DNA of 64,000 nt from Agriotes lineatus (GCA_940337035.1 OW679203.1:80057061-80121060); one strand, 5' to 3'; positions 12,991 to 25,596 are shown, counted from the first letter of the stretch. Notes: generated from the sequence alone by a model not told the origin. Translations and numbers: made by a program.

Positions 12991-14110
12991 TTTCATGCAA
13001 CCTTAAATTCCTGCTATTGGCTGAATAGGGAAGCAAGGTCTTTGTAACAGCGTGCCTCTAGTTTGGGGAATTGAAATCTTTTTGATCCTTTTATTTCTTT
13101 TTTACAACAATGTTGACATTCAGAATATTTTATTCATAACCACTATGATATGAGCCCTACAAAACAATGTATGAAGCGCTTTATCTTAATTAATAAACAT
13201 TGGATATTCACCTTTTGATTCAGAGCTTGGTTGGTATAGAAGTCATCGTTTTAGTTTTGTCCATTATCCAGTCAGGATTCTGCATTTTCATGTGTGCACT
13301 GTGCAACTATTTCTCTCTCTGGTAAAGCGCTTCCTCAATTATAAATGTCTTCTGTCTTTGACTTAAGAATTTTGTCTGTTTCTTCTTTGCTTCCTATTCT
13401 TGTCTTTCGTTTGTGTTGAAAATGTCACTCCATTTCTTTCGTACTACTCTTTCCTAATGGGGATTTGTTTCGTGCTACTCTAACTGTACTTTCTTCGTTC
13501 ATCGATTGATATGTCCATTCCATTGGCGTTTTCTACTTAGTACTTGTACATTTCTTATGTTTCATTGCCAAACGCTTTCGAAGCACTTTAGGCGTTGATG
13601 TCTTCTATTTGATTTCATGTAGTATACAAATATAATGAACACGGTATGTGTCCCGTTATCCAAAATATTCATACATAATTCGAAAGACCTACTCGATCTA
13701 CATCTAGCGCACGTATTACCAAAGACAGAAAAAGCGGGGGAGTGTTAATATTCTGCTTTAAATGTGTTTCTAACTTAATTAATATACTAAATGTAATTGT
13801 TTAAAGTATTTAACGAAATGATGCTAAAGTCGCTACCAAGAGCAATCTTGGGTAGTTCACTCATAGATTTACGAGTTTTCTTTTGTGGAGCTGTATTCCA
13901 TATTATATTAGTATCTTGGTGTTTTTATAAAAATTCTTAATGATTATATGGTGCAAGAAGCGCATGCACCTTTCTTCTCCTTTTTATAAATGTGTGAAGC
14001 TACCATGTGGGTAAAAGATAAGCAAATCATAATATTCAGATAATTATTTGAGCGACTATTAAGTGCAGAATTCGTCTATTTAGGTTTACAGGTCAAAGAA
14101 AGCGGTCTGG

Positions 14111-15800
14111 TCGTATTTTGGTTCTATAGCGCATAGATTAAACTTTGCGCTTCATCCTTCATTATCGGGATCAGTTTTTGTAGGTACGCGAAGCCATCAA
14201 ATACCCGTTCTGGATTTTCGTTAAATCTTTCATTTGTGCTGAATCTTTATGCAGTTCAGCTTCCATTTTGTACATTCAAGAATCAGCATGCTATAAAATA
14301 TTTGGTTAGCCCACGCTGTATTTAGCGGATTAGGCATCTCTGGTTGAATTTTAAAAAATATCTCTTACTCTAATGGAGAGAATTTGTAGTAGGAAGTTAT
14401 CGGATTTTGATTTGCACGTGACCAATTTTTGGGGTAAGTTTTGTGGTATATCTGGCGCATTTCTTTTTAGCTGTTAAAGTAATTATATCAGTCGTGATTT
14501 GAGGCATCCTACTTGACTGCGAGCCTGCAGTACTGACCTGTCTACATCGTTCTAGTGTTGAACCCTCCTATTTGAAAGCGAGATTTCATGCAGATATTGA
14601 CCTTTACCTGGTCTTTGTCCTACTACCGTGCTGTAGCCACTGTAATTTTGTGTATTTTATTACCATTTTAACACTATTCGAATTTTGAATTGGTATACAA
14701 TGCTGCTGTGTGCTCGTGGTAGTGCAGTCGTAGCTTGCATTTGCTGCACTATTTTACGAGCAAGTCTTGCTTGGGTTCCCCAAAACGTCGTGGGCGTCAC
14801 GTTTTCCATAAAACTCTTGCCGTTGGTACCCTTCAAGGCAAATTCGAACATTTAAACTGCTTTAGTTGAATATCTTCATCTTCGGAGCCTATTTTTAGGC
14901 ACCGCTACACTTTTAATTTATTTTTCGGTGTTAATTAACGTACTCTGTCTGCTTTTATATATTGTAGAATATTATAAGTGTAAATTTACTAGTAATACAA
15001 TTTGAGTTTATGTGGTAACTATGTATGTTTATTGAATAATCCTATGTACGCTATTTCGGATTTATATGCAATTTTGTATTATCTGAGATCGTTATACCTT
15101 GCTATTATTACATCGTTTTGTATATGTACTGCTACCTGATTTGTGTGCTTTTTTTGACAGTATTGTGCATTTGGGATTAGTTTACGAATTTTATGTGGTA
15201 TCTGAATACATTTGTCGTACTTAAAAAGTTCGCTAACAGCCTTGATTTCGAATTTATTAACTTTTATGGTAAACCGAGGCGTCTTCATTGGCATAGCCGG
15301 CCGACAATTGTATCCACGTGGTCACTCGAATTTGAGAGAATATGGAAATGTACAAACTAATGTAATACCAAACGTATAGCAATCTTTTGAAACCAGCACA
15401 GTTTACATCAACTCGACTGCCGATGAAGCGAGCGAGCGGTCCAACGTCGCAAACCCATCTTATGTGGTGCTTTCCACTGTGTAGTTCCTTGGAAATTTGG
15501 ATACTCAGGCAATGAACAGTCCCGGATGTTGACATTCTCAGAAGGATTTTGATCTCAGTGACCGGTTGCCAGACTCCTGCCATAAACCTTTTATTTCATG
15601 TTCATCCCGACTTTCTTTCTGTCTGTCTAGCTGTCTGCTTTGTTGTATAAGTTTGTATAATGGGTTTTTTTTATTAATGAGAACTAGCTCAACACTTAAC
15701 AGTATTATACATGGTTTTGCTGTTACAATGTATATGTTTTAAGTTTCACGACATAACATAGGAGGATCATGGTTTCTCGAGACTTAATTGCATCACTCAC
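14111..15800. other. AT-rich intergenic DNA, nothing recognised
   Basis: Short frames at 14660-14851 and on the minus strand at 15079-15583 resemble no known family. Given the Jockey-like LINE remnant just downstream, part of this may be its 3' flank, but no coding motif is visible. Confidence 0.4.
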
Positions 15801-15844
15801 TCACTGTTATCGTCTGACTCATTTTTAACGTTTGAAGTTTGAAT

Positions 15845-16480
15845 TATATCTTGTGGCAATTTTCTTTTAAGGCGGGTGTGAATATTCTTATGCCCCAGTT
15901 GTTGGATAATGGTGTTGCCGCTCTAGCGGAAATTTTCAATAAAAGCTTTGGTGAGTTTATTTATGAATTGTTCGATGGTCTCCATTCCCAGTTCGTAGTG
16001 GATTTGACAGTTTCTTATATGCCAGGGGGCATTAATCGATATGCGCAGAATCTTATTTGAAACACTTGTAGCTTTTTAATGTTAGTTCTGGAAGTTGTGC
16101 TCTAGACTGGGCAGTCATATGTGACTAATGGTCTGAGGATCGCTGCATTCTTTTCGCATTGGAGTATTGCGGTTGATGAGTGGATATAGCTGCCGCAGTC
16201 TGTTGTATCCTTGGTTGAGTTTAGTGTTGATATGGTAGCGTCTTGTAAGTCGAGTGTCTAAGTGAACTCCCAAATATTTGACTGCCTCATGTTGTAGACT
16301 CCAAGGGATCGGCTTACCATTGATGTTGATATTGTTGTGGTATCTATTGCTTTTCAGAGGGAAAACTTTGCCTTTACACTTAGTGTGGTTTAACGTTATG
16401 CACCATTTAGTGAACCAGTTGCACATGTTGTTAGATGCTGTTTATGGCAGGTCTGCGTGCTGTATTGTATAATGGGTAAA
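15845..16480 (-). pseudogene. Jockey-like non-LTR retrotransposon reverse transcriptase, C-terminal fragment
   Basis: On the minus strand, from 16480 downward, the translation gives NNMCNWFTKWCITLNHTKC, then AVKYLGVHLDTRLT, the hallmark 'KYLGV-LD' block after the RT catalytic core in Jockey/CR1-type LINEs. In another frame come NKILRISINAPW and IHYELGMETI, matching the typical 'RI-NAPWYVRN--IH-EL' C-terminal region. In-frame stops occur before NNMCNW, after HI near 16115 and after ENFR, so this is a dead 3' fragment. The catalytic domains and endonuclease are absent. The protein would have reverse-transcribed the element at its target site. Confidence 0.8.
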
Positions 16481-16509
16481 TAACACATCTTTACATCTGA
16501 AATAACCTA

Positions 16510-16720
16510 CGTCTTTATGCCATATTTAATTGGTTTGAATTTAGTAAACTGTCTACGTAAACATCTGCTACGAAATTCTACCAACTGTTTGCTTATAATT
16601 AAGGTTTCAGTGAGCTTGTCACATTTTTCCATTTATTGTTATCGGATGTTGCCACGCAGTTACTACTTACAATCTATTACCTCATGGAATCGAATACCTC
16701 TTACCTATCTTGATTTCTAA
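16510..16720 (+). repeat. Dispersed repeat with LINE-like C-terminal frame
   Basis: The segment TTTAATTGGTTTGAATTTAG with TAAACATCTGCTACG matches 22650-22720 over about 50 bases. The frame continues to YYLQSITSWNRIPL near 16660-16705, which faintly recalls the 'SFF-RTI-DWN-LP' end of CR1-like LINE proteins. That link is a weak inference. Confidence 0.3.
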
Positions 16721-16739
16721 GTTAGCTCTTTTGTATATA

Positions 16740-17840
16740 GAACTGTCCTTATTTATATAATAGCTGTTCTATTCCAACTTTAAAACAACAAAATTTGCAA
16801 TCGAACTTCGAAATTTCTTTATAAAATTTTGCCTAGGTAGCAGAACCAGTTCTTTCGCCCTACCAACCTCTCATCCCTAAATTTAAACAAATTATGTATG
16901 TTTTACCTTTCCGAAATGTATATTTTCACAGTACGATCTGTATATTTAGACGTAGGAAAAACTATTTTAATACGTCTGGTCATTCAAACATTCAACTATT
17001 TACAGACCCAATTTTATAGCATTTATACATCGATATTAAGCATCGACACAGAAAATTTGTCAATAACTCTTTACTTTTTGGTTAAATTGTTCACAGTTCA
17101 TGGAAGAAACAGTGAGAAATGCAACTCGGTTTATATGCACAAAACATGTACATGTACAAACGACAATAAGTGAATTACTCATTATAAAGAAATTTGGGAT
17201 CAATCGCAATACAGTAGAATAGATTATATTAGTATGTATTTAAAAGAGTTACATTTTTTTATAAATTTGCTTTTCTCAGCAATCAAATTTGTAATTGTTA
17301 GATTGTCCAGATTACTTATAACACTACCTCCTACACTTACGAGCCATGGTGTTAGACTTGGCAACATTGTATCTCTGGTAGTTGGTGGTCCTAAATTACA
17401 GTACCCCAATTTGAAATGTTGCTTTATATAGAGTGCAGTTTTACCTTTTATCATATGCTACTCTGCAATTAACTAAAGATAGCTTCTGTAATTATGACAA
17501 ATTTATTTACATACTTAAGTGACACTATATCTATAAAAATAACTTAATCTATGTGACTCACGGATAAAAAAACACTTTGAAAGAACTTAATTATTTTAAA
17601 GTTTGTAATTTACTATACACTTCTGCTGATTGAGAGTACAACATATATGCAAAAGCTATGGTGGTGCTACTGTAAATAATCTTATTTCAACATAATATAC
17701 TTGTCTGCTCGGTAACATCTAAATTTGTGTGACTTAAATTGTTCCATAAAGTTCGAAAAACTGCTGATGTCATTATTTAAAAACATTTTCACTTTTTGTG
17801 CATGTCTTTCCAATATTTGTTTTTCTCTACATTCAGGATT
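16740..17840. other. AT-rich intergenic DNA, nothing recognised
   Basis: Open frames at 16898-17173 and 17224-17454 are low-complexity, start mostly at non-ATG codons and resemble no family. Confidence 0.4.
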
Positions 17841-17846
17841 TGTCCT

Positions 17847-18090
17847 TTATTGAGTCGCTTTTGACGACAAATATGCTGATAAATTTGGAAATACGCTTGG
17901 GACAGCATTATCAGCTAATCGAGGGTAATGCAGCATCAGCTTCTGCAGTTCCCCACTCTTATTTCTAACGCTTGCACGAAACCATGCTTTCTTTCGAATT
18001 TCGTCCATTGGAAAAGAAAATGTTGTTATAGTTTGCATACGATTTTCTTTTAAAGTACTGTCGTAGTTGGTACACAGCGTCTTCGTGGTA
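17847..18090 (-). pseudogene. Degenerate THAP-type zinc-finger domain
   Basis: On the minus strand the frame runs LCTNYDSTLKENRMQTITTF, then SFPMDEIRKKAWFRA and later ADNAVPSVFPNLSAYLS. THAP domains (C2CH DNA-binding fingers of transposases and host proteins derived from them) typically read C..-C..-FP-D-LR-KW..., then W.P--S-VCS-HF, then L---AVP-IF. The FP, W and NAVPSVFP landmarks are visible. The second Cys appears as Tyr and the central W/C/H zinc-ligand segment is missing, so the finger cannot fold. A splice-acceptor-like TTTAG precedes it. A stop follows AYLSSKATQ. Confidence 0.55.
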
Positions 18091-18273
18091 TTCTAAATAT
18101 AAAATTAAAAGTTAGAAGAAATGCGCTAAAAATTAGGTTATGTTGTTACCATTGTTGTATTTTAGTGAAATACTGAATAAAAAACTCATAAATACAAGCA
18201 GCAATTTTAGTTTCACTTATCACGAACAGTGCAATAATATAAATAAATTTAGAGCAGTCCAACATATTAATAT

Positions 18274-18615
18274 TTAATCACACGCCGCTTTTGAACAGAC
18301 ATTATAAATAAATAGTACAAAACTTCGCCTACTAGCAGTGTTGCCCAATCTCCAACAGCATGGCTTGTAAGTGTAGGAGGCAGTGCTTATAATATCTCTT
18401 TCACACGTCATCAACATGAAAGCGTCTCTATGATCCTGACACAAACAACTGCTTAAACTGTTTTTAACATATTTCAAAAACGAAAAGATTCGTTCACATG
18501 CAACTTGGGTGGTTGACAAAGTAAGCCTGCCTGGGTGAAGCCACAGGGAAATATCCCGGTGTCCCGGTGGGCCAGTCCGGCGCTGCGTAGGAGCTCCATT
18601 TAGAAGTAATACCAA
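18274..18615 (-). pseudogene. hAT transposase C-terminal dimerisation domain remnant
   Basis: The minus-strand frame includes STTQVACERIFSFLKYVKNS followed by LSSCLCQDHRDAFMLM. This matches the hAT-family dimerisation signature 'S--S-ERvFS-lK-iKt-lRS-l', in which the ER-FS motif is most conserved. The catalytic RNase-H-like domain is not recognisable upstream. The neighbouring THAP remnant lies downstream on the same strand. THAP12-type host proteins combine THAP and hAT-dimer domains in the opposite order, so these are probably separate or rearranged pieces. Confidence 0.6.
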
Positions 18616-18931
18616 TTGTCTTAAAAGAGCAATTTCGCTTGTACGAGTATTTGTTTTAAGTACATCAAATCAAGAATTGCGATAGATAAACCAGTAACTG
18701 GTTTTCTTTATCCGCTTATGTGTGTCTTTGTGTTTGTCAACACATATTGTTTTCCTGCTTTTAGTATTATGAAATTTCCTGCGCAGGAGATTGCTTATAA
18801 TTGCCAATAATGTCGGATGAAGCGCCTCCGCCATTTATTCCTTTTTGTGTGAATGGAAATATTTGCGAGCTGCTTTTAGCCTGCCGTCGCGAGCATGGTT
18901 AGGAATAAATAAACTAGTAACCGAATTACTT

Positions 18932-18980
18932 GCTCCGGAAACCGGCAATTGGAACAGATACCAATTCCAACTTCCGGAGC
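18932..18980. repeat. Compound perfect-arm inverted repeat
   Basis: GCTCCGGAA (18932-18940) pairs perfectly with TTCCGGAGC (18972-18980), and inside it AATTGG pairs with CCAATT. The 49-base unit could form a two-part stem-loop. It may be a transposon end or cruciform. Confidence 0.5.
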
Positions 18981-20140
18981 TGTAACCCCATAAGATCATA
19001 AAAGTTGTTCCCAGCGGACTCGCTTTAATCAGTGTTACTTTGGCAAAGATGTCTTTGGAAATTAGCCAGGTTGAAAACCTAAGGAAGTCGGAAGCTTTGT
19101 AGCTTTTTATTCGAATGCAGAGCGAGGTGGAAGAGAACAGTGTCAGGTTCAATCTGCCTTTCCTGAAGTTTCAAAGGTTTAAAAAATAAGTGTAACCTGA
19201 CCTTTCAAGCCTATTTTTTTAAACTCTCGCTGGCTCAGTTGGCTGCAGCACTACTACAGCTAAATTATTTAAATGGTACTTCAGATAAGCTCATCAAAAA
19301 GCTTAAAACTAAGTAAGCTTTATGCAGCTAGTCTGCTCACGAACCTAGCTAATTATTATTGGCTGCAATTTAGCTTCGCTACAGGGGAAGACTAGGTAAA
19401 TCCCTTACCTCGGCGCCTACTTCGACGTGCAAATTCAGCTCTGACTTGTAGGTTAAACCGGCATTAGACGAGCTTTGCAATACATTTTAAGTGAGTTAAG
19501 CTGGTGATTGTATACTCCCTTGTATACCAGATGAAAATGCATTTTCCATTCGTGCACTTTTATTTGCAGACGTGCTTTCTAGCGATAAATTCTTAAACGA
19601 GCCGGCGCCGTCAAACTGCTCCGTTGTGCGAACGGTTTGCTGCGAATTGCTTTTATAAACAAATCTGAAGATGCAGAGGCGCCTCTTGAAAGGGTTTCAC
19701 TAATTAAAGATTCCCGTTAAAGTTGCAATAAAAACATGAGGTGTATAATATTTTCTAAATTGGAGCATGTTCTACTCCTTAACTGCTTAACGATCCAAAG
19801 AGAGCAATCGGTCTGCTTACTAAATTATTTTGTTGTCTGTTGCTTATGGAATAGATAAACGACGGTAAGTTAGAGTTTGAGATCTTTATGGGAGAGTAGT
19901 TAATTTTTTTTATCTTGATTACGTTATTCAAAATTCCTAGCAATGTGTAATGTAGTAACTATTCTTCACAGGTCAAAGTTTTACACATTTACATTAATGT
20001 AAAAATTTTTTAGGCAGACTGCCGACCAGTGCCATTTTTTCAAGCAAATCGTGCCATGTATCCCTTGTCTTCAAGTGCAACCGACCCTTACACCCACGCA
20101 TTCGCCACCCCTGCTCTATGAAAGGCAGCTCAAAAATTAT
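18981..20140. other. Intergenic DNA, one tRNA-like motif only
   Basis: TGGCTCAGTTGG near 19224 equals a tRNA A box, but no B box follows, so it is at best a SINE scrap. The minus frame at 18835-19152 matches nothing I know and overlaps the stem-loop. Confidence 0.3.
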
Positions 20141-20149
20141 ATCTACATT

Positions 20150-22530
20150 TTAGCTTGTTGCATTTCTAGTAAATAATTAAAATACGAAGTAAATTAACAA
20201 AACTAATGTAATAATCAGAATATATATTAATACAAATAGGTAGAAACGACTACAACGATGCTAACGAGACTCCCGATTTAGTGAGAGAGAGAGCCAAATA
20301 CCTAAGATCCTTTTATACAGTGCTGACCATTGCATCGGAATTTTGTAAGATTTTTATTGCTTGGTTTTCCAAGCTCACCAGGCAATAAATAGTCAAAGAC
20401 GTTGACTTTAGTTAATTCATTTCATATTATTGCCTACACAAAACACTATTTTTCTACCAAAGTTTAAAAAATTACATGCCATTTCAGTACCCGGCTTTGT
20501 TAGGTAGGAAGATCTTTAGTGAATATGGTTTGGCAATGGGACTTAATTACAGTCTTAATTATTTACACTCAAGTCTCCAATTAGTTATGTCATTTTCTTT
20601 ATAATATGTCCTGCACTCTTACAAATATTACTAGAACGAAATTGTTACTAACTTCCTACTTAACATGTTCTTCTACTTCCGTATAAATACAAAATGGGGT
20701 TAAAAGCTCTATAGCATCTGTCTTACCAAATATTATATGTTGTTATAGTCGTTCTGCTTGTGGATTGTTTATTTAAATAAATGACTCTAATATTCTCAAA
20801 GGATTGGGTTTTTACATCCTAGAAAATATTATCCTGATTTAGTATAAATTACTGGAAATACAGTTCCTATCAGCTTAAATATCCTCTCTTTAGTAATTCA
20901 CTCGTAAACGCTTTGAAAAATCGGCATTTAACCTCTGGGATCGCTACAATACTGGATATTTTAACTAATGGGAAGCAAATTCAAATATGGCGATCCAACC
21001 CCACACTTTCGCAAAGCAAGTTTGCAATTTCTCGACAATTATCAGTGATTACGTAATTAAGTTGCTTAGGTGATAGGACTAGCAGTAAGTAAACACACGT
21101 CACAAACAAAAAAAACCTCAGATGACGTGTCTGTAGGCATTGCACAAAAAACTGACGCCACTTGGAAATCACAAAATGTAATCTTTTTGGTTACACTTTC
21201 CTAATCTTTCTGTTGCCTTTGATATGGAAACTAGGGCTTCACTTGAGCTCTCAGCAGGTCCCACGATGCCTGGGCTCCTGTTTCTCCGTTGACCTGCAGA
21301 TATAAACATCTGATGCTGTTCAGAACGACTCCTGTTGCCCGATAGGTCCGACAACGTCTCCAATTCAGCCGTTGTCCCACACCTAGGGTTCCAACTGCTT
21401 CCCACGAAGGTCGCTGCCTACCTCTCGCTCACAGGTCTTCAATTACACTACTTAAACCTTGTACACAATCTGGGAAAAACTAGCTACCACTCGATGCACA
21501 AATCAAACACCTATTTTAAACCACTGTAGAGGTTCTACGAATTAATGCAACCTACTACAGCATACCCTAAGGATATAGAATTAATTTCAAACACACTGAA
21601 TTGGAAAATGGTTATTTATAACTTAGGTATCAATAATTATTTATTAGGGAAGCCACAACTAACACAACTTCACAGCTTGGCTTTTTTCCGCAATAGTTTA
21701 TCTTCGACATTATATTGTTTTACATTATTTTAAAACTTGCTCTGATTAACTTTTTTTGCTTTTCAAATCAAGGCTAACACTATTTTTAATACAGTTTTAC
21801 AAATTATTATCAAGGCCAATGCTATTTTACACAATTTTCAGAAACTAAACTAGCACATTTCTGGAATATTTGATATGTTTGAAATGTAATTAATTGCTAT
21901 TAAAATCATAAATTCTTAAAATGGATTCATAGCTATAGCACTTTGTGTAATAAATAACCTTTTAATATTCACCCTTTGAATAAGTATTTTGTTGATGTAG
22001 GAGGCATCGTGTTTGCTTTTTCTTTATTTATAGTTGTATTACTAACCCGTTCTCTAATAGTTATCGCGTTTTCAATTTCCAATGGCTCATTAATAAACGC
22101 TATCCCAGCGCTTCAAAAAACATACTTCGTCAGAATTTGCTATTTTCCCTTCTATATTCTGCAGTCAATAAATACAATAATAAATAAACTACGTGCTGCA
22201 GCATCCAAAATGTTCATTCGCAATTCAGAGGGCTATTTCGATCTACGTCTAGCGCTCGTACATTAATAGCTGCGTGTTCTTTCCTTTAGCTGCGTTGTAG
22301 TCCAGATAATATTTTACTCTTGGTGGTTTTATGTAATTCCTTTATGGTGATAAAATAACGAGAGATGCATGCACTATTCTCCCTCTTTTTAGAAATGTAT
22401 AAAACTACCGTAAAACCAAAAAGTCAGTAAAGATTAATATTTAGATTCGCGTGTATTGGTCTTACCTACTTGAAAGGTAAGACTCTGCCATAGATACAGT
22501 TGGAAAAGTTATCTCTGGATATAATGCGGT
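20150..22530 (+). repeat. Long dispersed repeat, copy 2
   Basis: Matches copy 1 (12200-14110) in blocks and order, e.g. AGAAACGACTACAACGATGC (near 20245), GGGACTTAATTACAG (near 20539), a TTAATATTCACCCTTTGA-like block (21960) and TTTCGATCTACGTCTAGCGC (22235). The stretch 20290-20505 and about 700 bases at 21170-21880 have no counterpart in copy 1. No transposase or RT is readable. Class unknown. Confidence 0.55.
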
Positions 22531-22639
22531 CTGATCTTAAATAAAAGTCCTCTAATACGTGCTCGTTCAAATTCTTTCTGGCTGTCTGGCGGATTTCTTG
22601 TCTACACTTGCACAATGTGCTGATAAGGTACTTTGCAAG

Positions 22640-22735
22640 ACTAAATTTCTGATCTATTTAATTGATTTGAATTTAATAAACCGTTTAAATAAACATCTAT
22701 TACGGGATGTCACAAACTGCCGATTTTTAGCAACA
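22640..22735 (+). repeat. Partner of the 16510-16720 repeat
   Basis: TTTAATTGATTTGAATTTAA with AAATAAACATCTATTACG matches 16520-16575 with roughly one base in five different. It is too short to classify. Confidence 0.35.
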
Positions 22736-23012
22736 TTTTGACAGCATACTGTATTAATTCAATGAATGTCAACGTCCGGGACACTAGGGCCCTGGAAACC
22801 AGCCGTGACTGACGATTTTCTAGAAATTCTGGGAAATCAAACAATTAAATTCATAACAAATTCAGATGGAAGACACAATAGGAAGCACTATATAAAAGGT
22901 ACCTACTATACGAAATTGTTAGCAACATGTAGTAGCTTTTTTCATACAGGTTAAAGTTACACTTATTATTAGTAGTTCACTAGAGACGCTCCCGACTAGT
23001 TTAATTTTTTAC

Positions 23013-23090
23013 GGGTGGTTGGCTGGGCTTTGTAAGGTAGGTCACTCATCGTCTAATATTGCAGTGATCTCGATATCCTTGTCCTTTCTC
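23013..23090 (+). repeat. Dispersed GGGTGGTTGGCTGGGC motif
   Basis: GGGTGGTTGGCTGGGC followed by AGGTAGGTCAC and a T/C-rich segment matches the two tandem units inside the LTR element at 36934-37070. This copy stands alone outside any LTR. Confidence 0.45.
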
Positions 23091-25380
23091 TACTCAATTT
23101 TATCAGATTTGCTTCAGCTTCTGCTTTGGTTTGGTTAAATATTCGAAAAAACTGGCATGCTTATACATGGTGGTTTTTGGATATGCTAATAGCTTACGTT
23201 CGTTTGAAAACAATTAAGTAACATATAACTTCAAAGGAGAGAAAATTAATGATTTTATTTTTGGGTCTCTACTTTTACTTACCGCACTGCAAGTGCCATT
23301 TTCTGGCAATTATTTATCGCGTAAAGCTCAGTAATTAGGTTAGGTGAATTGCTGCACCCATCTGATAAAATTAGACTTTTATCGTACTGTGGAAATAAAA
23401 CCACCTGTCTGGGACTGATAAGACCATTATTGCTTTACTTTCACTTTATTTATCGCTCTAATACAGCGAATCTTCCCTGTCTCAATTTTTTTTTATTACT
23501 AAGATGGAAAACCCAGAAGGCTTGCATAACCATACGAGTAAATTACAATAGCTCAATCGTGGGAAGAAGCTTTACTTTATTATTTTAAGTACTTTAGCTA
23601 ATAAAAGTAAATTTTTGTAGAGCTCGTTTATTCTTTAGAATTATCGCACATGAAATAAAATGTAGCAGATGTTTTACCTTCTCACGTAAAGTTATATAAA
23701 ATAAAATTAAAGATAAAACATCTCAATAGCAAGTAGAAACACCTTCTCTACATGTTGCCGGTCTATCTTGCAAATAAAAGAAAGCTAGTTAATGTCTACT
23801 TATTAAATTTATATTTTTTTAAGAAGACGATTATTCTTGTTAACATAGAATTTCAGCTTAGACTACTTAGTCTTTGTGGATAGCCATTCTCTCTGGCTTA
23901 ACGTGCTTTGCAGTTTGTGAAATAGAGCATGGATCCACGCGATGGTCATGCTCTTTGGTGGCTCGTGTTGCTTGAGTACCTTGAGAACTGAAGGTCGATG
24001 TGGAGCTATTTAGAGTTCTTTGTGCTAGCTGCTCGGAGCCACGTAACGCTGATTGGTCATTCAAGTGCCGCGTAATCTATGAGGCGTGACCGTATGACGC
24101 ACAGAATTTATTGTATTTAGGGGGAATATTCTTTATATTATTCTATACGAATGGGTTTGTCACAGTAGTATGAACTCTTGAAGTAGATTCATCTACGTCA
24201 GATCAGTCTTGCAAACTGATTCAAAGGTTTGACTTGTATCGAGAAAAGCTGCCTAGCAGTATATTTTGTTCCCAAGCTGTCTATTGATTTTTAAACTACC
24301 CCCTTATGTGGATTACTAAGCTTTGTGATCGCAATAATCTGGATTACTTTCCTTTAACCAGAAATCTGCCTCAGTCTTCTCCTGGAATTCAGTAATATGG
24401 TAATGAATGTCTTTGTCCGGTAGGTTTCTCAATGCCCTTTTATGTAATTAACTCTTATCCATGGACCTTCGCAGGACGTAAGTCATTTGTGCTTGAGGTT
24501 TTCAGTTTTCAGTTAGTCTTACTATTTAGTATGAAGCATTCAACAGCTGTTGGATGTGCCGGTACAGTCTTTGTTTATATTTTCCAGAAGGTTCTCTTAT
24601 TTTTGATTAACCATTCTTCATATTGTTGTAGAGACATCATTGAAGCTCTTTGGCCATAATATAATTTTCAGCCATCACTTAATACCAACGAGTTTGGAAA
24701 TGTATCATGGGTGTGGTTAGGTTCTTCTGAATATATTGTTCAACCATTTCAAAGTATAATTTCTCATATCTCTGCTCGAAGATAGTACTTTCTGGGTTAT
24801 TTCTGAAAATTTGCAGTTTAGCACAGCTTCTCCATCGGTATGTCTGCTTTGCAACACTCTAAACCCAGTTTTCTCATTTGAAACTGTGTTTCATAATATT
24901 CTTCTGTACCAGCAATCTGACTTGAAATCTAATTCGAATCCTGAACAACAGCTTTTCACCAAAACTGCGCAAATTTCGACCAAAGCGTTTGCAATAGACC
25001 TCTTGTTCCTCGTTAAATGCTAGCACACATGGCAGGATTCGGAAGAATTAAGTAAGGCCTCCCCACCTGAATTTTTATACATTTTGTTTTCAGTATGTCC
25101 TGGCAATTGATAGAGTTCACCAAACTTATCTCGAATCTCAGTGGAAGTGAGCAATTTGATTCATTTAAAAATATTATGCATACGATTTTACACTATGTAT
25201 TCCCATAAAAAATTGGGGTTAATATAATTTATCTATAAGTTGCTGATGTTGCTGGCAAAAGGGATAAAAAGAAGTCGAGTCGTCGACTTTACCCTTAGCA
25301 GTTAGGATGTGTGATCAACTTATTTATTATTCCATATTCAAATACGCTTTAGTGCCTAGTTTTAATTAGCATTTCGTGCG
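23091..25380. other. AT-rich intergenic DNA upstream of the signal-peptide gene
   Basis: Scattered frames (23349-23588, 23867-24064, 24432-24659) match no family. Between 24260 and 25100 the minus strand has intermittent protein-like stretches in changing frames, which could be an old transposon. I cannot name it. Confidence 0.35.
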
Positions 25381-25400
25381 CGATGCCTCCCTTAAGAGGC

Positions 25401-25407
25401 TATAAAA
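25401..25407 (+). promoter_or_regulatory. TATA box candidate upstream of the signal-peptide exon
   Basis: TATAAAA follows AAGAGGC and would place initiation near 25430, giving a 5' leader of about 355 bases. It competes with the Inr/DPE pair at 25563. Either or both may be used. Confidence 0.35.
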
Positions 25408-25562
25408 TTTTCATTAAGGTGAGCCTACAAGTTCCATAAATACACAGAGCGCTCCTGTCGAAATGCAAAGCAGAAGCTCGAGAAGTCTGCACTATCGAGT
25501 TACGTATCTCGCCGATTGCATGTGAGTCGGTGGCAGACAAAAAGCTAGTCGAGCTCGGCGCT

Positions 25563-25596
25563 TCAGTGATACGTGATCGTGAATACATCAAAGACC
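25563..25596 (+). promoter_or_regulatory. Inr + DPE core promoter candidate
   Basis: TCAGTG at 25563-25568 fits the arthropod initiator TCAGT(T/C) except its last base. Taking its A (25565) as +1, positions +28 to +32 read AGACC, an exact match to the downstream promoter element consensus RGWYV at the required spacing. That would give a 5' leader of 223 bases on the same exon as the start codon. Confidence 0.5.

Larger units (their letters stand above)
12200..14110 (+). repeat. Long dispersed repeat, copy 1 (interrupted)
   Basis: Several blocks match 20150-22530 in the same order: the segment ending in TAGAAACCA-TACCGTGATACTAACG-GACT (near 12330), the block around GGGATTAATTG (12680), TAATAAACATTGGATATTCACC (near 13190), TCGATCTACATCTAGCGCACG (13692) and GCATGCACCTTTCTTCTCC (13960). 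The copies are old and diverged. SINE sequence at 12398-12654 sits in this copy where copy 2 has other sequence. No protein is readable, so its class is unknown. Confidence 0.55.

Noticed and set aside
23330..23345. TTAGG telomere-like repeat
   Set aside because: Only about two units (AGGTTAGGT), expected by chance and not an array.
24260..25100. Minus-strand transposase remnant
   Set aside because: Readable stretches such as ITEFQEKTEADFWLKE appear in shifting frames, but I could not tie them to any family.
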